A program made the translations under genes and the position numbers. Positions 1 through 7,736 of a stretch of DNA of 39,375 bases are shown one piece after another. Origin of the DNA: Oscillospiraceae bacterium (lineage in GTDB: Bacteria; Bacillota; Clostridia; Oscillospirales; Acutalibacteraceae); NCBI GenBank assembly GCA_029227055.1, contig JAQXZE010000005.1, forward strand, positions 1-39,375. The letters are read 5' to 3'. Numbering within the stretch: position 1 is the first letter of the stretch; the number at the start of each line of letters is the position of its first letter. The notes under the pieces are model-generated. The model was not told the origin of the DNA, ran no database searches, and saw only the letters and a program-made list of their open reading frames with translations.

Positions 1-76
1 TGGTGACCCGGACGAGATTCGAACTCGTGTTACCGCCGTGAAAGGGCGGTGTCTTAGGCCTCTTGACCACCGGGCC
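1..76 (-). tRNA. tRNA-Glu (TTC)
   Basis: Read on the minus strand, the sequence folds as a complete cloverleaf: acceptor GGCCCGG pairs with CCGGGTC, the T-loop reads GTTCGAATC, and the anticodon stem CCGCC/GGCGG encloses a loop with anticodon TTC. The CCA end is encoded (positions 1-3). It lies 2 bases downstream of tRNA-Met and is probably co-transcribed with it; the array may continue left of the window. Confidence 0.95.
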
Positions 77-78
77 GA

Positions 79-155
79 TGGTGGCTGTAATTGGATTCGA
101 ACCAATGACACTGCGGGTATGAACCGCATGCTCTAGCCAACTGAGCTATACAGCC
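79..155 (-). tRNA. tRNA-Met (CAT)
   Basis: A minus-strand cloverleaf with acceptor GGCTGTA/TACAGCC, D-arm AGCTCAGTTGG, anticodon loop TTCATAC (anticodon CAT), T-loop GTTCGAATC and encoded CCA. The paired G1-C72 end favours an elongator tRNA-Met over initiator; a tRNA-Ile2 whose C34 is modified to lysidine cannot be excluded by anticodon alone. First gene of the tRNA unit behind the promoter at 186-214. Confidence 0.93.
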
Positions 156-185
156 AAATTTTTCGTCACTTAAGGTGACCAATAT

Positions 186-214
186 ATTATATAGTGTTTA
201 TTCAGTTTTGTCAA
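186..214 (-). promoter_or_regulatory. Consensus sigma-A promoter of the tRNA unit
   Basis: On the minus strand a perfect -35 TTGACA (209-214) is separated by 17 bases from a perfect -10 TATAAT (186-191). It lies about 30 bases upstream of tRNA-Met and points to it. An exact consensus match is typical of stable-RNA promoters. Confidence 0.85.
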
Positions 215-257
215 GAGTTATTTTTAGATTTTTCCTAAAAAATATTCAGATATAAAA

Positions 258-286
258 CCCCTATTTTGCAAAGCGCAAAATAGGGG
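258..286. terminator. Terminator at the end of the microcompartment operon
   Basis: A perfect 12-bp inverted repeat (CCCCTATTTTGC at 258-269, GCAAAATAGGGG at 275-286) with a 5-base loop sits 7 bases past the pduL stop codon. On the minus strand the stem is followed by TTTTATAT, and on the plus strand by AATTTTTT, so it could act in both directions. It closes the leftward operon before the tRNA promoter. Confidence 0.85.
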
Positions 287-292
287 AATTTT

Positions 293-943
293 TTATTTTA
301 CAACCTTTACCTTAAAGCCGTTACCAATACCTGCTGCATTTGCATCGTCGGTATCAATATGCATTTCAAGGCGGAAGTCTTTATGAACTCTAACCTGAAC
401 ATCATAGAAGGTTGTTCTTCTAGCACCCTCAACCTCAACGGTTACATAGTCACCGTCTTTAAGACCGAAAGCGTCGCCCTCTGAAGTGCTCATATGGATG
501 TGGCGGTTTGCAATAATGCAACCCTCGTCTAGCTTTACAACACCCTTAGGTCCTACTATTGTAATGGGGGCAGAGCCTGCGATATCGCCTGACTCTCTAA
601 CAGGGGGCTTTACCTTTAAAACAAAGGAATCTGTACGGGAAATCTCAACCTGAGATGCCTTTCTTACAGGACCTAAAACTCGAACATTCTCGATAGGACG
701 AAGAGAGGGTCCTATAATGGTCAAAAGCTCTTTACAAGCGTACTGACCGGGCTGTGAAAGGTCTTTTAACGGGGTAAGTTCATATCCCTTGCCGAAAAGT
801 ATTTCAACATGCTCACGAGTTAAGTGTATGTGGCGATTTGAAACGCCTACGGGAACGGTATTATCGCAAGAAGCTGAACCGCCGCCGTATTCTGCCATAA
901 CGCGACTGACTATTTGAGATACTAACTCAGAATCGTAAGACAT
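293..943 (-). CDS. pduL: Phosphate propanoyltransferase PduL with N-terminal encapsulation peptide
   Basis: Converts propionyl-CoA plus phosphate to propionyl-phosphate and recycles CoA inside the compartment. PduL-family zinc ligands are visible as NRHIH near residues 36-40, a second NRHIH near 146-150 and EMH near 195. The first ~18 residues (SELVSQIVSRVMAEY) form a short amphipathic helix followed by a Gly/Ser linker, the usual pattern of an encapsulation peptide. I choose the ATG at 943 (216 residues) because AAGGAG lies 9 bases before it; the in-frame ATG at 961 has no ribosome site. Last gene of the operon, directly after the aldehyde dehydrogenase that makes its substrate. Confidence 0.93.
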   Translation of the reverse strand: MSYDSELVSQIVSRVMAEYGGGSASCDNTVPVGVSNRHIHLTREHVEILFGKGYELTPLKDLSQPGQYACKELLTIIGPSLRPIENVRVLGPVRKASQVEISRTDSFVLKVKPPVRESGDIAGSAPITIVGPKGVVKLDEGCIIANRHIHMSTSEGDAFGLKDGDYVTVEVEGARRTTFYDVQVRVHKDFRLEMHIDTDDANAAGIGNGFKVKVVK

Positions 944-966
944 AACATAATTCTCCTTCATGGTAA

Positions 967-2412
967 TTAGATAATGCGGAAGCTATCAGCCATTACGCAA
1001 CGGCGTTGACGGGTAAAGCTTCTTGCAGAGGTGATACCTTCACCTGTAGGACCTGCGATTGTAAAGGTTGCATGACCTTCACCGCCAAATCCGATACCTG
1101 CATAGGAAGGAGCATTCTTAACGAAAATAGTGGTCTCAACAGCCTTTGCAAAGCGAGAGAGATGGTCAATATTCTTGGAATGCATATGTGCGGTATGACG
1201 GTTACCGTGCTCTGCCTTAACAGCAAGCTCGATAGCCTCGTCAATATTGTCAACGCGAACGATGGGGAGAATAGGCATCATAAGCTCTTCCTGAACGAAT
1301 TCGTGGTTAAAGTCGGTCTCGCAGATAATACAACGGATATCATTGCTTACATTGATGCCGATTTTAGCAAGAAGAACAGAAGCGTCACGACCAACGCAGT
1401 CGCGGTTAACTATCTTTCTTACATTACCCTTCTTGTCGGTCTTTTCAACTAAAACAATCTTTGCAAGGCGGTTTGCCTGCTCAGAATCAATCATATATGC
1501 GCCGTTTTTGAGCATTGCAGAGATAAGCTCATCAGCAATATTTCTGAAAGCGAATACTTCCTTTTCTGCGATACAGGGGAGGTTGTTATCAAAGGTACAA
1601 CCGTCGATAATATCCTTACCTGCCTTCTTAATATCAGCAGTATCGTCAACGATTACAGGGGGGTTACCTGCTCCCGCACCGATTGCCTTTTTACCGGAAG
1701 AAAGAACTGCTCTTACAACACCGGGACCGCCTGTACAAACGAGAAGTCTGATAAGGGGATGGGACTGCATAATAGCAGCAGATTCCAATGTAGGCTTCTT
1801 CATAGAGCAAACAAGTACTTCAGGGCCGCCTGCAGCCTTACTTGCACGGTTTACAAGGTCAACAGCATAGTTGGAGGTTGCGATTGCATTGGGGTGGGGG
1901 TTGAATACAACGCCGTTTCCTGCAGCAATCATACCGATACTGTTACAGATAACTGTTTCACTGGGGTTTGTACTAGGTGTGATTGCACCTACAACACCGA
2001 ACGGAGCCATTTCTACGAGGGTTAAACCGTGGTCACCTGTTTTTGCGTTAGAAACGATATCCTCAGTACCTGGTGTTTTATCAGCAACCAAGAGATGCTT
2101 AAGGCGCTTATGCTCAACCTTGCCCATTCCTGTTTCTGCTACACCCATCTGAGCCATAATGGGAGCTTCAGCGCGGGTGAGCTTTCTGATTTCGGTTATA
2201 ATCTTTTCTCGCTCTTCAACAGCCATTGCGCGAACAGCCTTATAGCCCTCATTTGCAGCGGCAATAGCGTCATTCATATCGTCATAAACGCCGATAAGCT
2301 TTCTACCGCCATACTGTGTGCTATCGTAAGAAGCTGTGGGAGCTGCCTGAACCTTATCTAATACCTGGCTTACTACCTGACGGAGTTCAGCCTCAGAGAT
2401 TGTAATTGCCAT
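967..2412 (-). CDS. pduP: CoA-acylating propionaldehyde dehydrogenase (PduP/EutE-like)
   Basis: Oxidises propionaldehyde with NAD+ and CoA to propionyl-CoA. The 481-residue protein matches the PduP/EutE family in length. Visible are the Rossmann-type region around PFGVVGAITPSTNP (137-150), the GAGAGNPPV stretch (245-253) and the probable catalytic Cys280 in DNNLPC. Residues 3-21 (ITISEAELRQVVSQVLDKV) form an amphipathic helix followed by a Pro/Ala/Ser linker, a typical encapsulation peptide, so the enzyme should be lumenal. AGGAG precedes the ATG. It lies between the kinase and PduL, matching pathway order. Confidence 0.94.
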   Translation of the reverse strand: MAITISEAELRQVVSQVLDKVQAAPTASYDSTQYGGRKLIGVYDDMNDAIAAANEGYKAVRAMAVEEREKIITEIRKLTRAEAPIMAQMGVAETGMGKVEHKRLKHLLVADKTPGTEDIVSNAKTGDHGLTLVEMAPFGVVGAITPSTNPSETVICNSIGMIAAGNGVVFNPHPNAIATSNYAVDLVNRASKAAGGPEVLVCSMKKPTLESAAIMQSHPLIRLLVCTGGPGVVRAVLSSGKKAIGAGAGNPPVIVDDTADIKKAGKDIIDGCTFDNNLPCIAEKEVFAFRNIADELISAMLKNGAYMIDSEQANRLAKIVLVEKTDKKGNVRKIVNRDCVGRDASVLLAKIGINVSNDIRCIICETDFNHEFVQEELMMPILPIVRVDNIDEAIELAVKAEHGNRHTAHMHSKNIDHLSRFAKAVETTIFVKNAPSYAGIGFGGEGHATFTIAGPTGEGITSARSFTRQRRCVMADSFRII

Positions 2413-2424
2413 TAAAAATCACTC

Positions 2425-3618
2425 CTAACAAAATTTTGCAGTATCAAGTGCAATCATATATTCTTCATCGGTGGGGATAACTAAGGTTTGAACCAAAGCA
2501 TCTTTAGCCGAAATATTTACATTTTTACCCGAGGGTGCATTAGAATTTGCATCTTCGTCGATTTTAATTCCGAAGAAATCCATACCAGCACAAACATTGC
2601 TTCTGAGCGAACTGTCATTTTCACCGATACCTGCGGTGAAAACAAGAGCATCTATTCCGTTAAGCTCTGCAACATAGCTTCCTATAAGCTTCTTTATGCT
2701 GTTTACAAGAATCTTTATTGCAAGACCTGCTCTGTAGTTTCCTTCGGCTGCTGCTTTTGCAACATTGCGGTTATCATTAGATACGCCGCTGACACCCAAA
2801 AGACCTGATTCACGGTTAAGCAAATCCTCTATCTGTTCGGGGGTGAAATTCTTTAATTTCATAATGTAGGGGATAACAGTGGGGTCAATAGAACCGCTTC
2901 TGGTTCCCATAGGAACGCCCTCCTGAGGAGTAAAGCCCATAGAGGTATCTATTGCAACGCCGCCGTTTACCGCGGTTATAGATGAGCCATTACCTAAATG
3001 GCAGGTAATAATCTTAAGCTCTTCAATGGGCTTGCCGAGTACCTCTGCTGCCTTTGCAGAAACATAACGGTGAGAAGTGCCGTGGAAGCCGTAACGGCGA
3101 ATTTTATAGTCTGTGTAATATTCATAGGGGATAGGATAGATTGTGCGGAAATCTTCCATATTTGAGTAGAAAGAGGTGTCAAAAACGCCAACCTGAGGTG
3201 TTTTCGGCATAAGTCTTCTGCAAGCCTTCATTCCCTTGATTGCGGGAGGTCCGTGCAAGGGGTTTATCGGAACTATTGTCTCAAGATATGCGATTACATC
3301 GTCATCAATAGGTGTGGACTGCTTATATTTTTCGCCGCCGTGTGCAATACGGTGACCAACTGCATCGATTTCGTCAATACTGCCTATTACGCCGTATTCT
3401 TCGCTTACAAGCAGGTCTAAAACTAAAACAAGGGCATCGTCATGTGAGGGTAAATCAACCTCTGCATAATAGTTTTCTTTACCTGGGCGCTTATGAGTAA
3501 TTGTACCGCCCGAGCCTATACGCTCACAGTTACCTTTTGCGAGAACATCGCCGTTTTCCATATCAAATAACTGATATTTAAGCGAGGAGCTGCCCGCATT
3601 GATGACTAAAATCTTCAT
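2425..3618 (-). CDS. ackA: Acetate/propionate kinase
   Basis: Transfers phosphate from acyl-phosphate to ADP; here probably propionyl-phosphate made by PduL, giving propionate and ATP in the cytosol. The 397-residue length is standard, and acetokinase motifs are clear: INAGSSSLKY at the N-terminus, HRIAHGGEKY near residue 90, VFDTSFY, FHGTSHRYV, and a C-terminal adenosine-site region FTAGIGEN. There is no encapsulation-peptide extension, which fits a cytosolic role like PduW. It lies 16 bases after the DeoR gene and 12 bases before the aldehyde dehydrogenase. Whether it prefers acetate or propionate cannot be read from sequence. Confidence 0.94.
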   Translation of the reverse strand: MKILVINAGSSSLKYQLFDMENGDVLAKGNCERIGSGGTITHKRPGKENYYAEVDLPSHDDALVLVLDLLVSEEYGVIGSIDEIDAVGHRIAHGGEKYKQSTPIDDDVIAYLETIVPINPLHGPPAIKGMKACRRLMPKTPQVGVFDTSFYSNMEDFRTIYPIPYEYYTDYKIRRYGFHGTSHRYVSAKAAEVLGKPIEELKIITCHLGNGSSITAVNGGVAIDTSMGFTPQEGVPMGTRSGSIDPTVIPYIMKLKNFTPEQIEDLLNRESGLLGVSGVSNDNRNVAKAAAEGNYRAGLAIKILVNSIKKLIGSYVAELNGIDALVFTAGIGENDSSLRSNVCAGMDFFGIKIDEDANSNAPSGKNVNISAKDALVQTLVIPTDEEYMIALDTAKFC

Positions 3619-3634
3619 ACAGTAAGAGTCCTTT

Positions 3635-4393
3635 CTAATATATAAGTTCTACGTTCTTATCCTTTAGATAATCTATCCAACGCTCTGACGGGGCAGAGTC
3701 GGTTACTATTGCATCAACATCGGTAATATCGCCCACACGAACAAAGGAAATTTTATCAAATTTCGAGCTATCTACCGCTAAAATCTTGCGGGTTGCAGAA
3801 CTGAAAATAGCACGCTTAATTTCAGAATCCTTTTCGTTTGAATCAGTAATCCCCATTCCTAAATCTAGTCCCTTAGAGGAACAAACGGCTAAGTCCACAT
3901 GAAAGCTTCTTATCATACGCTCGGCTGTGGTACCAACAAGGGAAAGAGAACCTTTTTTAAGGGCACCGCCGGTTGAAAGAACGTTCCAGTTCTCTTTATC
4001 GGCAAGCTCAATTAGGGTTTCTACCGAGTTTGTTATAAGGGTAATATTTTTTAAGTTTTTGATGTATTTGGTTATATAAATAGCGGTTGAGCTTGAATCG
4101 AGCATGATGTAGTCGCCGTCGTGAATCATCTGGCTGATTTTTTCAGCGATTATCTCTTTTTGCTCAACATTTGACCTTTTACGTACATTGTAGGGAAGGT
4201 CGGTATTAAGACCGTGATTAAGGACTGCACCACCGTAGGTTTTTTGAGCAAGTCCTTCTTTATCGAGCTTTTCAAGGTCGCGACGTATAGTTTCTTCTGT
4301 AACATCAAACTCTAAACTTAGTTCTGAAACTATAACCTTGCCTTCAAGGGAAAGCTTTGCGAGGATTGCGTTACGCCTTTCTATTGCGAGCAT
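3635..4393 (-). CDS. DeoR-family transcriptional regulator
   Basis: A 252-residue DeoR/GlpR-type regulator. The N-terminal winged helix-turn-helix (about residues 5-57) shows the family pattern VSELSLEFDVTEETIRRDLE followed by a YGGA segment; the rest is the sugar-phosphate-sensing DeoRC domain (TNSVETLIEL, STGGALKKGS, CSSKGLDLGMGITDSNE). DeoR proteins generally repress catabolic operons and respond to a phosphorylated sugar. Being encoded in the operon it probably autoregulates, sensing fuculose-1-phosphate, rhamnulose-1-phosphate or DHAP; the effector is inference. Candidate operators are described at 10928-10956 and 15240-15268. Confidence 0.92.
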   Translation of the reverse strand: MLAIERRNAILAKLSLEGKVIVSELSLEFDVTEETIRRDLEKLDKEGLAQKTYGGAVLNHGLNTDLPYNVRKRSNVEQKEIIAEKISQMIHDGDYIMLDSSSTAIYITKYIKNLKNITLITNSVETLIELADKENWNVLSTGGALKKGSLSLVGTTAERMIRSFHVDLAVCSSKGLDLGMGITDSNEKDSEIKRAIFSSATRKILAVDSSKFDKISFVRVGDITDVDAIVTDSAPSERWIDYLKDKNVELIY

Positions 4394-4433
4394 AAGTTAA
4401 TCTCTCTTTCTTTAAATAGTGATTGTTTAATTA

Positions 4434-4982
4434 TTATAAAATGCTGCGCCACATTTTTTCATCAGGATGAGGAATAACGGCGCTATCAAGGAACATTCCG
4501 TTTTCACCGGCACCCGATTTAGCCTTTTCAATAGCGGCTTCAACTGCGGCGATTTCGCCTGTTAGTAGCAGATAGGATTTACCGCACATACCACGGGATA
4601 AGCGAAGCTCTATCAAATCAACAAGGGCAGTTTTTGCAGCTATATCTGCCGCAACGATTGCCGCCGATGAAGAAAATGTTTCCAAAACGCCTAATGCATC
4701 AGGACTTCCTATATCGGTAGTGCCGTAAAGGGCGCTAAAAATAGAGTCGTGCGGATTTCCTAAAACAAAACTGTCGATAAGCATATCGGGAAGCTTTTTA
4801 GCAGCTGCGTCTACAGCGGCTCTAACGGCGCTTAAAAGACCGCTTACAAGCACCATATACTTACCGGGACAAACTGTAGTAGCCTCAATGATATCTACTT
4901 CGGCGGTTTTAACCATTATGTCTGCCGCCTGCATACCGGAGGAAACAGTTTTATATTCAACCATAGCAAGAGCCTTTTTCAC
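4434..4982 (-). CDS. pduT: Tandem-BMC (BMC-T) shell protein, PduT-like with Fe-S pore cysteine
   Basis: Two BMC domains in one 182-residue chain: residues 1-90 (ALAMVEYKTVSSGMQAADIM) and 91-182 (ALGVLETFSSSAAIVAADIA). It forms a pseudo-hexameric trimer in the shell. Cys38 in TTVCPGK sits at the place where PduT uses three cysteines, one per subunit, to hold a [4Fe-4S] cluster at the central pore. It neighbours the PduS-like protein, its expected partner for passing electrons across the shell. The start codon is GTG at 4982, behind AGGAGG; an ATG start is not available nearby. Confidence 0.92.
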   Translation of the reverse strand: MKKALAMVEYKTVSSGMQAADIMVKTAEVDIIEATTVCPGKYMVLVSGLLSAVRAAVDAAAKKLPDMLIDSFVLGNPHDSIFSALYGTTDIGSPDALGVLETFSSSAAIVAADIAAKTALVDLIELRLSRGMCGKSYLLLTGEIAAVEAAIEKAKSGAGENGMFLDSAVIPHPDEKMWRSIL

Positions 4983-4993
4983 AATGTTACCTC

Positions 4994-6319
4994 CTAATTA
5001 GTAGTTATAATGATGGCTTTTTCGCCCACCGCTTTCACAGTACCGCTGATAGGTGTATGAATTGCAACGCTAAGTGCGTCTGCAGGTTTTGCAACCATTT
5101 GGTTTTCTTCAACCTTATCGCCTACTGCGACAATCGGTACGGCGGGTGCGCCTATGTGCTGACTTAAAAGGAGAGTTACTTGCTTTGCAGGAACACTCAT
5201 ATCAGACATAGGAGCGGTTTTATTGTAAACATTAAGTCCTAACCTAGACATAAGACGGGACATAGGAACGCGTCTTCTCTTTCTTTCGGGGAAAACCGAA
5301 TGAAGCTCTACATTGGGGTCGGGCTTAATTCCGTTTGCTCTAAGGGTTGTTTTGCAGTTATCAAGAAGCGATCTGGGGGATAAACCCTGACCGCAGGAGT
5401 ACATCTCACAAAGACCGCAACCGCAACAATAAAGGGCGTTTATATAAGGAAGGGCGTCATTTGTAATGCCGTTTGAAGCAACCCTCATAAACTCACTCGG
5501 GTCAATCGGATGTCCGATAAGATTTCTTGGACAAAGAGATGTACAGTAGCTACACTGACAGCAAGCAGCCATAGCGCGCTTCATATTTATAAAGGATTTA
5601 GCTTGCTTTTTGGTAATAATTTGGTGGTCGCTCGGAAGAACTAAAACGGCATTTGTTGTTTTAGTGATTATATCCGAGGGAGAACCAACTCTACCCATCA
5701 TAGGACCGCCTATACAAAAGGCGGGGTCTTCCACTGTGATTTTGCCTGCAAGACGCAGAATATCTTTAATCTGAAGACCGATAGGTACCTGTAAGGTTAC
5801 GGGATTTTCTACTGCGCCTGCGATTGTTACAAACTTATATGTTACCGGTAAAGAGTTTAAAGCACGGTAGGCATTGTAAACGGTTTCTACATTTAAAACC
5901 GTAACTCCAACCGAAAGCGGTATAGAACCGGCAGGAACAACTCTGCCTGTAACCTCGTAGGTTAAAATTACCTCGTCACCCGCGGGGTAAACTTCCGCAA
6001 GGTCGCATATTTTAATATGTTTAAAGAAGTTTAGAAGGGGGGACACTGCATCAATAGTTTTTTTATAAGAACGCTTTATTGCAATGTATACCTCTTTAAC
6101 TTCAAGTGTTTTCGCAATTAGGTCAAGAGTATGCAGAATTTCTTTGGCGTATTTTTCAAGCACCTGTCTGTGAAGCTTTAAAAGAGGCTCACATTCTGCA
6201 CAGTTCAAAATCAAAACATCGGCTTTTTTGTCGAGCTTTGCATAGGTAGGAAAGCCTGCTCCGCCGGCACCTACAACGCCGCTATTTTGAAGTATGCTCT
6301 TTAATTCGTTAATATTCAT
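4994..6319 (-). CDS. pduS: PduS-like RnfC-family flavin/Fe-S NADH-electron transfer protein
   Basis: A 441-residue RnfC/NqrF-like protein. The N-terminal Gly-rich flavin/NADH site GVVGAGGAGFPTYAKL is near residues 14-29. Two ferredoxin-type clusters follow: CCQCSYCTSLCP near residues 252-263 and CCGCGLCEMYSC near 298-310. The C-terminal part (DKVEENQMVAKPADALSVAI) is the RnfC barrel-sandwich region. In Pdu compartments PduS is a cobalamin reductase; no B12 enzyme is encoded here, so its likely role is NAD(H) redox balancing by electron exchange through the PduT-like pore (inference). ATG overlaps the stop region of the preceding pduN-like gene. Confidence 0.92.
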   Translation of the reverse strand: MNINELKSILQNSGVVGAGGAGFPTYAKLDKKADVLILNCAECEPLLKLHRQVLEKYAKEILHTLDLIAKTLEVKEVYIAIKRSYKKTIDAVSPLLNFFKHIKICDLAEVYPAGDEVILTYEVTGRVVPAGSIPLSVGVTVLNVETVYNAYRALNSLPVTYKFVTIAGAVENPVTLQVPIGLQIKDILRLAGKITVEDPAFCIGGPMMGRVGSPSDIITKTTNAVLVLPSDHQIITKKQAKSFINMKRAMAACCQCSYCTSLCPRNLIGHPIDPSEFMRVASNGITNDALPYINALYCCGCGLCEMYSCGQGLSPRSLLDNCKTTLRANGIKPDPNVELHSVFPERKRRRVPMSRLMSRLGLNVYNKTAPMSDMSVPAKQVTLLLSQHIGAPAVPIVAVGDKVEENQMVAKPADALSVAIHTPISGTVKAVGEKAIIITTN

Positions 6320-6320
6320 C

Positions 6321-6593
6321 TTATAACTCCGGTAAACCGATTCCGCTATCTACTATACCTACAATTGCGGCATCTACCGGACAATCGGCCATAGAACAAC
6401 CGATTCTTGCTGCACTTCCGGTAGCTACAAGCACGATTTCTCCGATACCTGCGCCAACATTGTCGACAGCTACGATTTTTGTGTTAGGATCGCCAAGCTT
6501 TTTAAGGGGCTCAACTACCATGAACTTAGAACCGATTAAATTTTCGTTTTTACGTGTGGAAACTACGCTTCCAACAACTTTTCCGACGATCAT
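6321..6593 (-). CDS. pduN: EutN/PduN-type BMC-P vertex protein
   Basis: A 90-residue EutN/CcmL-family protein that forms pentamers capping the vertices of the shell. The family start (MIVGKVVGSVVSTRK followed by LIGSKFMVVEPL) and the GAGIGEIVLVATGSAAR segment are typical. It is the only pentamer-type protein in the window, so vertices must be built from it alone unless others are encoded elsewhere. AGGTGA precedes the ATG. It is preceded by a 123-base spacer with two GC-rich hairpins, the longest gap among the downstream operon genes. Confidence 0.93.
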   Translation of the reverse strand: MIVGKVVGSVVSTRKNENLIGSKFMVVEPLKKLGDPNTKIVAVDNVGAGIGEIVLVATGSAARIGCSMADCPVDAAIVGIVDSGIGLPEL

Positions 6594-6648
6594 CGTCTCA
6601 CCTATTCTTTCTTATTTTACAGGCAATTCCTGTGCAAAAAGTAGTAAA

Positions 6649-6690
6649 CGGGCGCTCGCCCGAGGGGCAGGGGGAGGGTGACCCCTCCCC
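6649..6690. repeat. Pair of GC-rich hairpins inside the operon
   Basis: Two adjacent perfect inverted repeats lie between the shell gene at 6717 and the vertex-protein gene: GGGGAGGG/CCCTCCCC with a 4-base loop (6671-6690) and CGGGCG/CGCCCG with a 2-base loop (6649-6662). In the transcribed (minus) direction the second is followed by TTTACTACTTTTTG. This could be a partial terminator, an RNA-processing or 3'-end-stabilising structure that sets shell hexamers above vertex pentamers, or a member of an interspersed palindromic family. Confidence 0.6.
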
Positions 6691-6716
6691 AAAGGATTGA
6701 ATCCTGAATTTTCTGA

Positions 6717-6995
6717 TTACTTTAATGTGGGAAGAATCTTCTCAACATCGCCGTGAGGTCTCGGGATTACGTGAGTAGCGATAACTTCGCCGAGGTGACC
6801 TGCAGAAGAAGAACCAGCTTCAACAGCAGCCTTAACAGCGCCTACATCGCCTCTTACCATAACAGATACGAGTCCGGAACCGATCTTCTCAGTACCGATA
6901 AGCTCAACGTTAGCAGCCTTAACCATAGCATCAGCAGCTTCAATAGCAGCTACAAGACCTCTGGTTTCAACCATACCTAATGCTTCAAGTGCCAT
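6717..6995 (-). CDS. BMC-H shell protein, PduA/PduJ-like
   Basis: A 92-residue single-BMC-domain protein starting [13 protein letters not shown], the classical PduA/PduJ/EutM hexamer. The pore loop reads KIGSGL near residues 37-42, as in PduA, whose small polar pore admits 1,2-propanediol. It differs from residues 29-120 of the next upstream gene product by one amino acid (Ser/Ala in AGSSSAGH versus AGSASAGH) and the DNA shows only about a dozen differences by eye, so the two are a recent duplication or are kept alike by gene conversion. A good AGGAGG ribosome site suggests a major shell component. Confidence 0.95.
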   Translation of the reverse strand: MALEALGMVETRGLVAAIEAADAMVKAANVELIGTEKIGSGLVSVMVRGDVGAVKAAVEAGSSSAGHLGEVIATHVIPRPHGDVEKILPTLK

Positions 6996-7044
6996 AATAA
7001 TATCCTCCTTAAAATGTTTAACAAAAAATTTTATCTTCTAAGAC

Positions 7045-7407
7045 TTACTTTAATGTGGGAAGAATCTTCTCAACATCGCCGTGAGGTCTCGGAATTACGT
7101 GTGTAGCGATAACTTCGCCAAGGTGACCTGCGGAAGCAGAACCAGCTTCAACAGCAGCCTTAACAGCACCAACGTCGCCTCTTACCATAACAGATACGAG
7201 TCCGGAACCGATTTTCTCAGTACCGATAAGCTCAACGTTAGCAGCCTTAACCATAGCATCAGCAGCCTCAATAGCAGCTACAAGACCTCTGGTTTCAACC
7301 ATACCTAATGCTTCAAGTGCCATTTTCTTAACCTCCTTTACAGGTGCAGGTTTTTTAACTTCTGCAGCTTCTGTCTTTTTTGTAGTAGTTGTTTTAGCTT
7401 CTGCCAT
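7045..7407 (-). CDS. BMC-H shell protein with 28-residue N-terminal extension and probable internal start
   Basis: 120 residues: an N-terminal Lys/Ala/Thr/Pro-rich tail ([18 protein letters not shown] to [11 protein letters not shown], residues 1-28) joined to a PduA-like BMC domain (29-120) with pore motif KIGSGL. The tail is predicted to be disordered and basic. The first ATG (7407) has a mediocre ribosome site (GGCAGG) overlapping the previous gene's stop. Met29 (7323) has a much better one, AAGGAGG with 8-base spacing, inside the tail coding sequence. Two products, long and short, are therefore likely, analogous to PduB/PduB' in Salmonella. The tail could bind lumenal enzymes. Confidence 0.92.
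   Translation of the reverse strand: MAEAKTTTTKKTEAAEVKKPAPVKEVKKMALEALGMVETRGLVAAIEAADAMVKAANVELIGTEKIGSGLVSVMVRGDVGAVKAAVEAGSASAGHLGEVIATHVIPRPHGDVEKILPTLK
7323..7339 (-). promoter_or_regulatory. Internal Shine-Dalgarno and second start codon in the extended shell gene
   Basis: Minus-strand AAAGGAGGT (7331-7339) lies 8 bases before an in-frame ATG at 7323, which is Met29 of the long product and the equivalent of Met1 in the neighbouring 92-residue paralogue. This ribosome site is stronger than the one of the upstream start at 7407. It may equally be a relic of the ancestral start before the tail was acquired. Confidence 0.65.
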
Positions 7408-7409
7408 TT

Positions 7410-7706
7410 TTATTTACCTGCCTTATTTTTAATTCTTTGTGCGCTTAAATTAAGTAACCTTTCAACCTCTTCATGAGGGCTTGCAATTACAGCGTAAGCA
7501 CAGGGAGTTTTAATAGCACCTGCAACTGCGTTTTCTACTGCTGCTGTAACGGCGGAAATATCGCCTTCAACAATAACAGTAACGAGTCGTCCTCCAAGCT
7601 TTCTCTCCCAGGTTACAAGCTCAACATTTGCGGATTTACACATAATGTCAAGACAATCAACCGCAGCGGTTACTCCTGAAACTTCTATCAGTCCAATAGA
7701 CTTCAT
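7410..7706 (-). CDS. BMC-H shell protein with divergent pore (PduK/EutM-like, minor)
   Basis: A 98-residue single BMC domain ([18 protein letters not shown]) ending in a basic tail ([11 protein letters not shown]). At the pore the usual GSG is replaced by LGGRL (in ERKLGGRLV, residues 35-43), placing an arginine near the channel, so hexamers of it should pass different, possibly anionic, molecules such as phosphate, CoA esters or acyl-phosphates (inference). Cysteines at 18 and 23 lie in the first helix. It is followed after 2 bases by the extended shell gene, implying translational coupling. Confidence 0.9.
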   Translation of the reverse strand: MKSIGLIEVSGVTAAVDCLDIMCKSANVELVTWERKLGGRLVTVIVEGDISAVTAAVENAVAGAIKTPCAYAVIASPHEEVERLLNLSAQRIKNKAGK

Positions 7707-7736
7707 AACCTAAATACTCCTCAAAAGTTTATATAA

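Noticed and set aside
1-295. The compartment operon as an island integrated at the tRNA genes
   Set aside because: The operon lies on the 5' (promoter) side of the tRNA genes, not at a 3' end; no integrase or direct repeat of a tRNA end is seen there.
1006-2361. Several plus-strand open frames opposite the aldehyde dehydrogenase gene
   Set aside because: They are antisense shadows of a well-matched dehydrogenase, have no family motifs and no ribosome sites.
4434-4982. Two separate BMC-H genes fused by error
   Set aside because: The length, both domains and Cys38 match PduT-type BMC-T proteins, which are naturally tandem.
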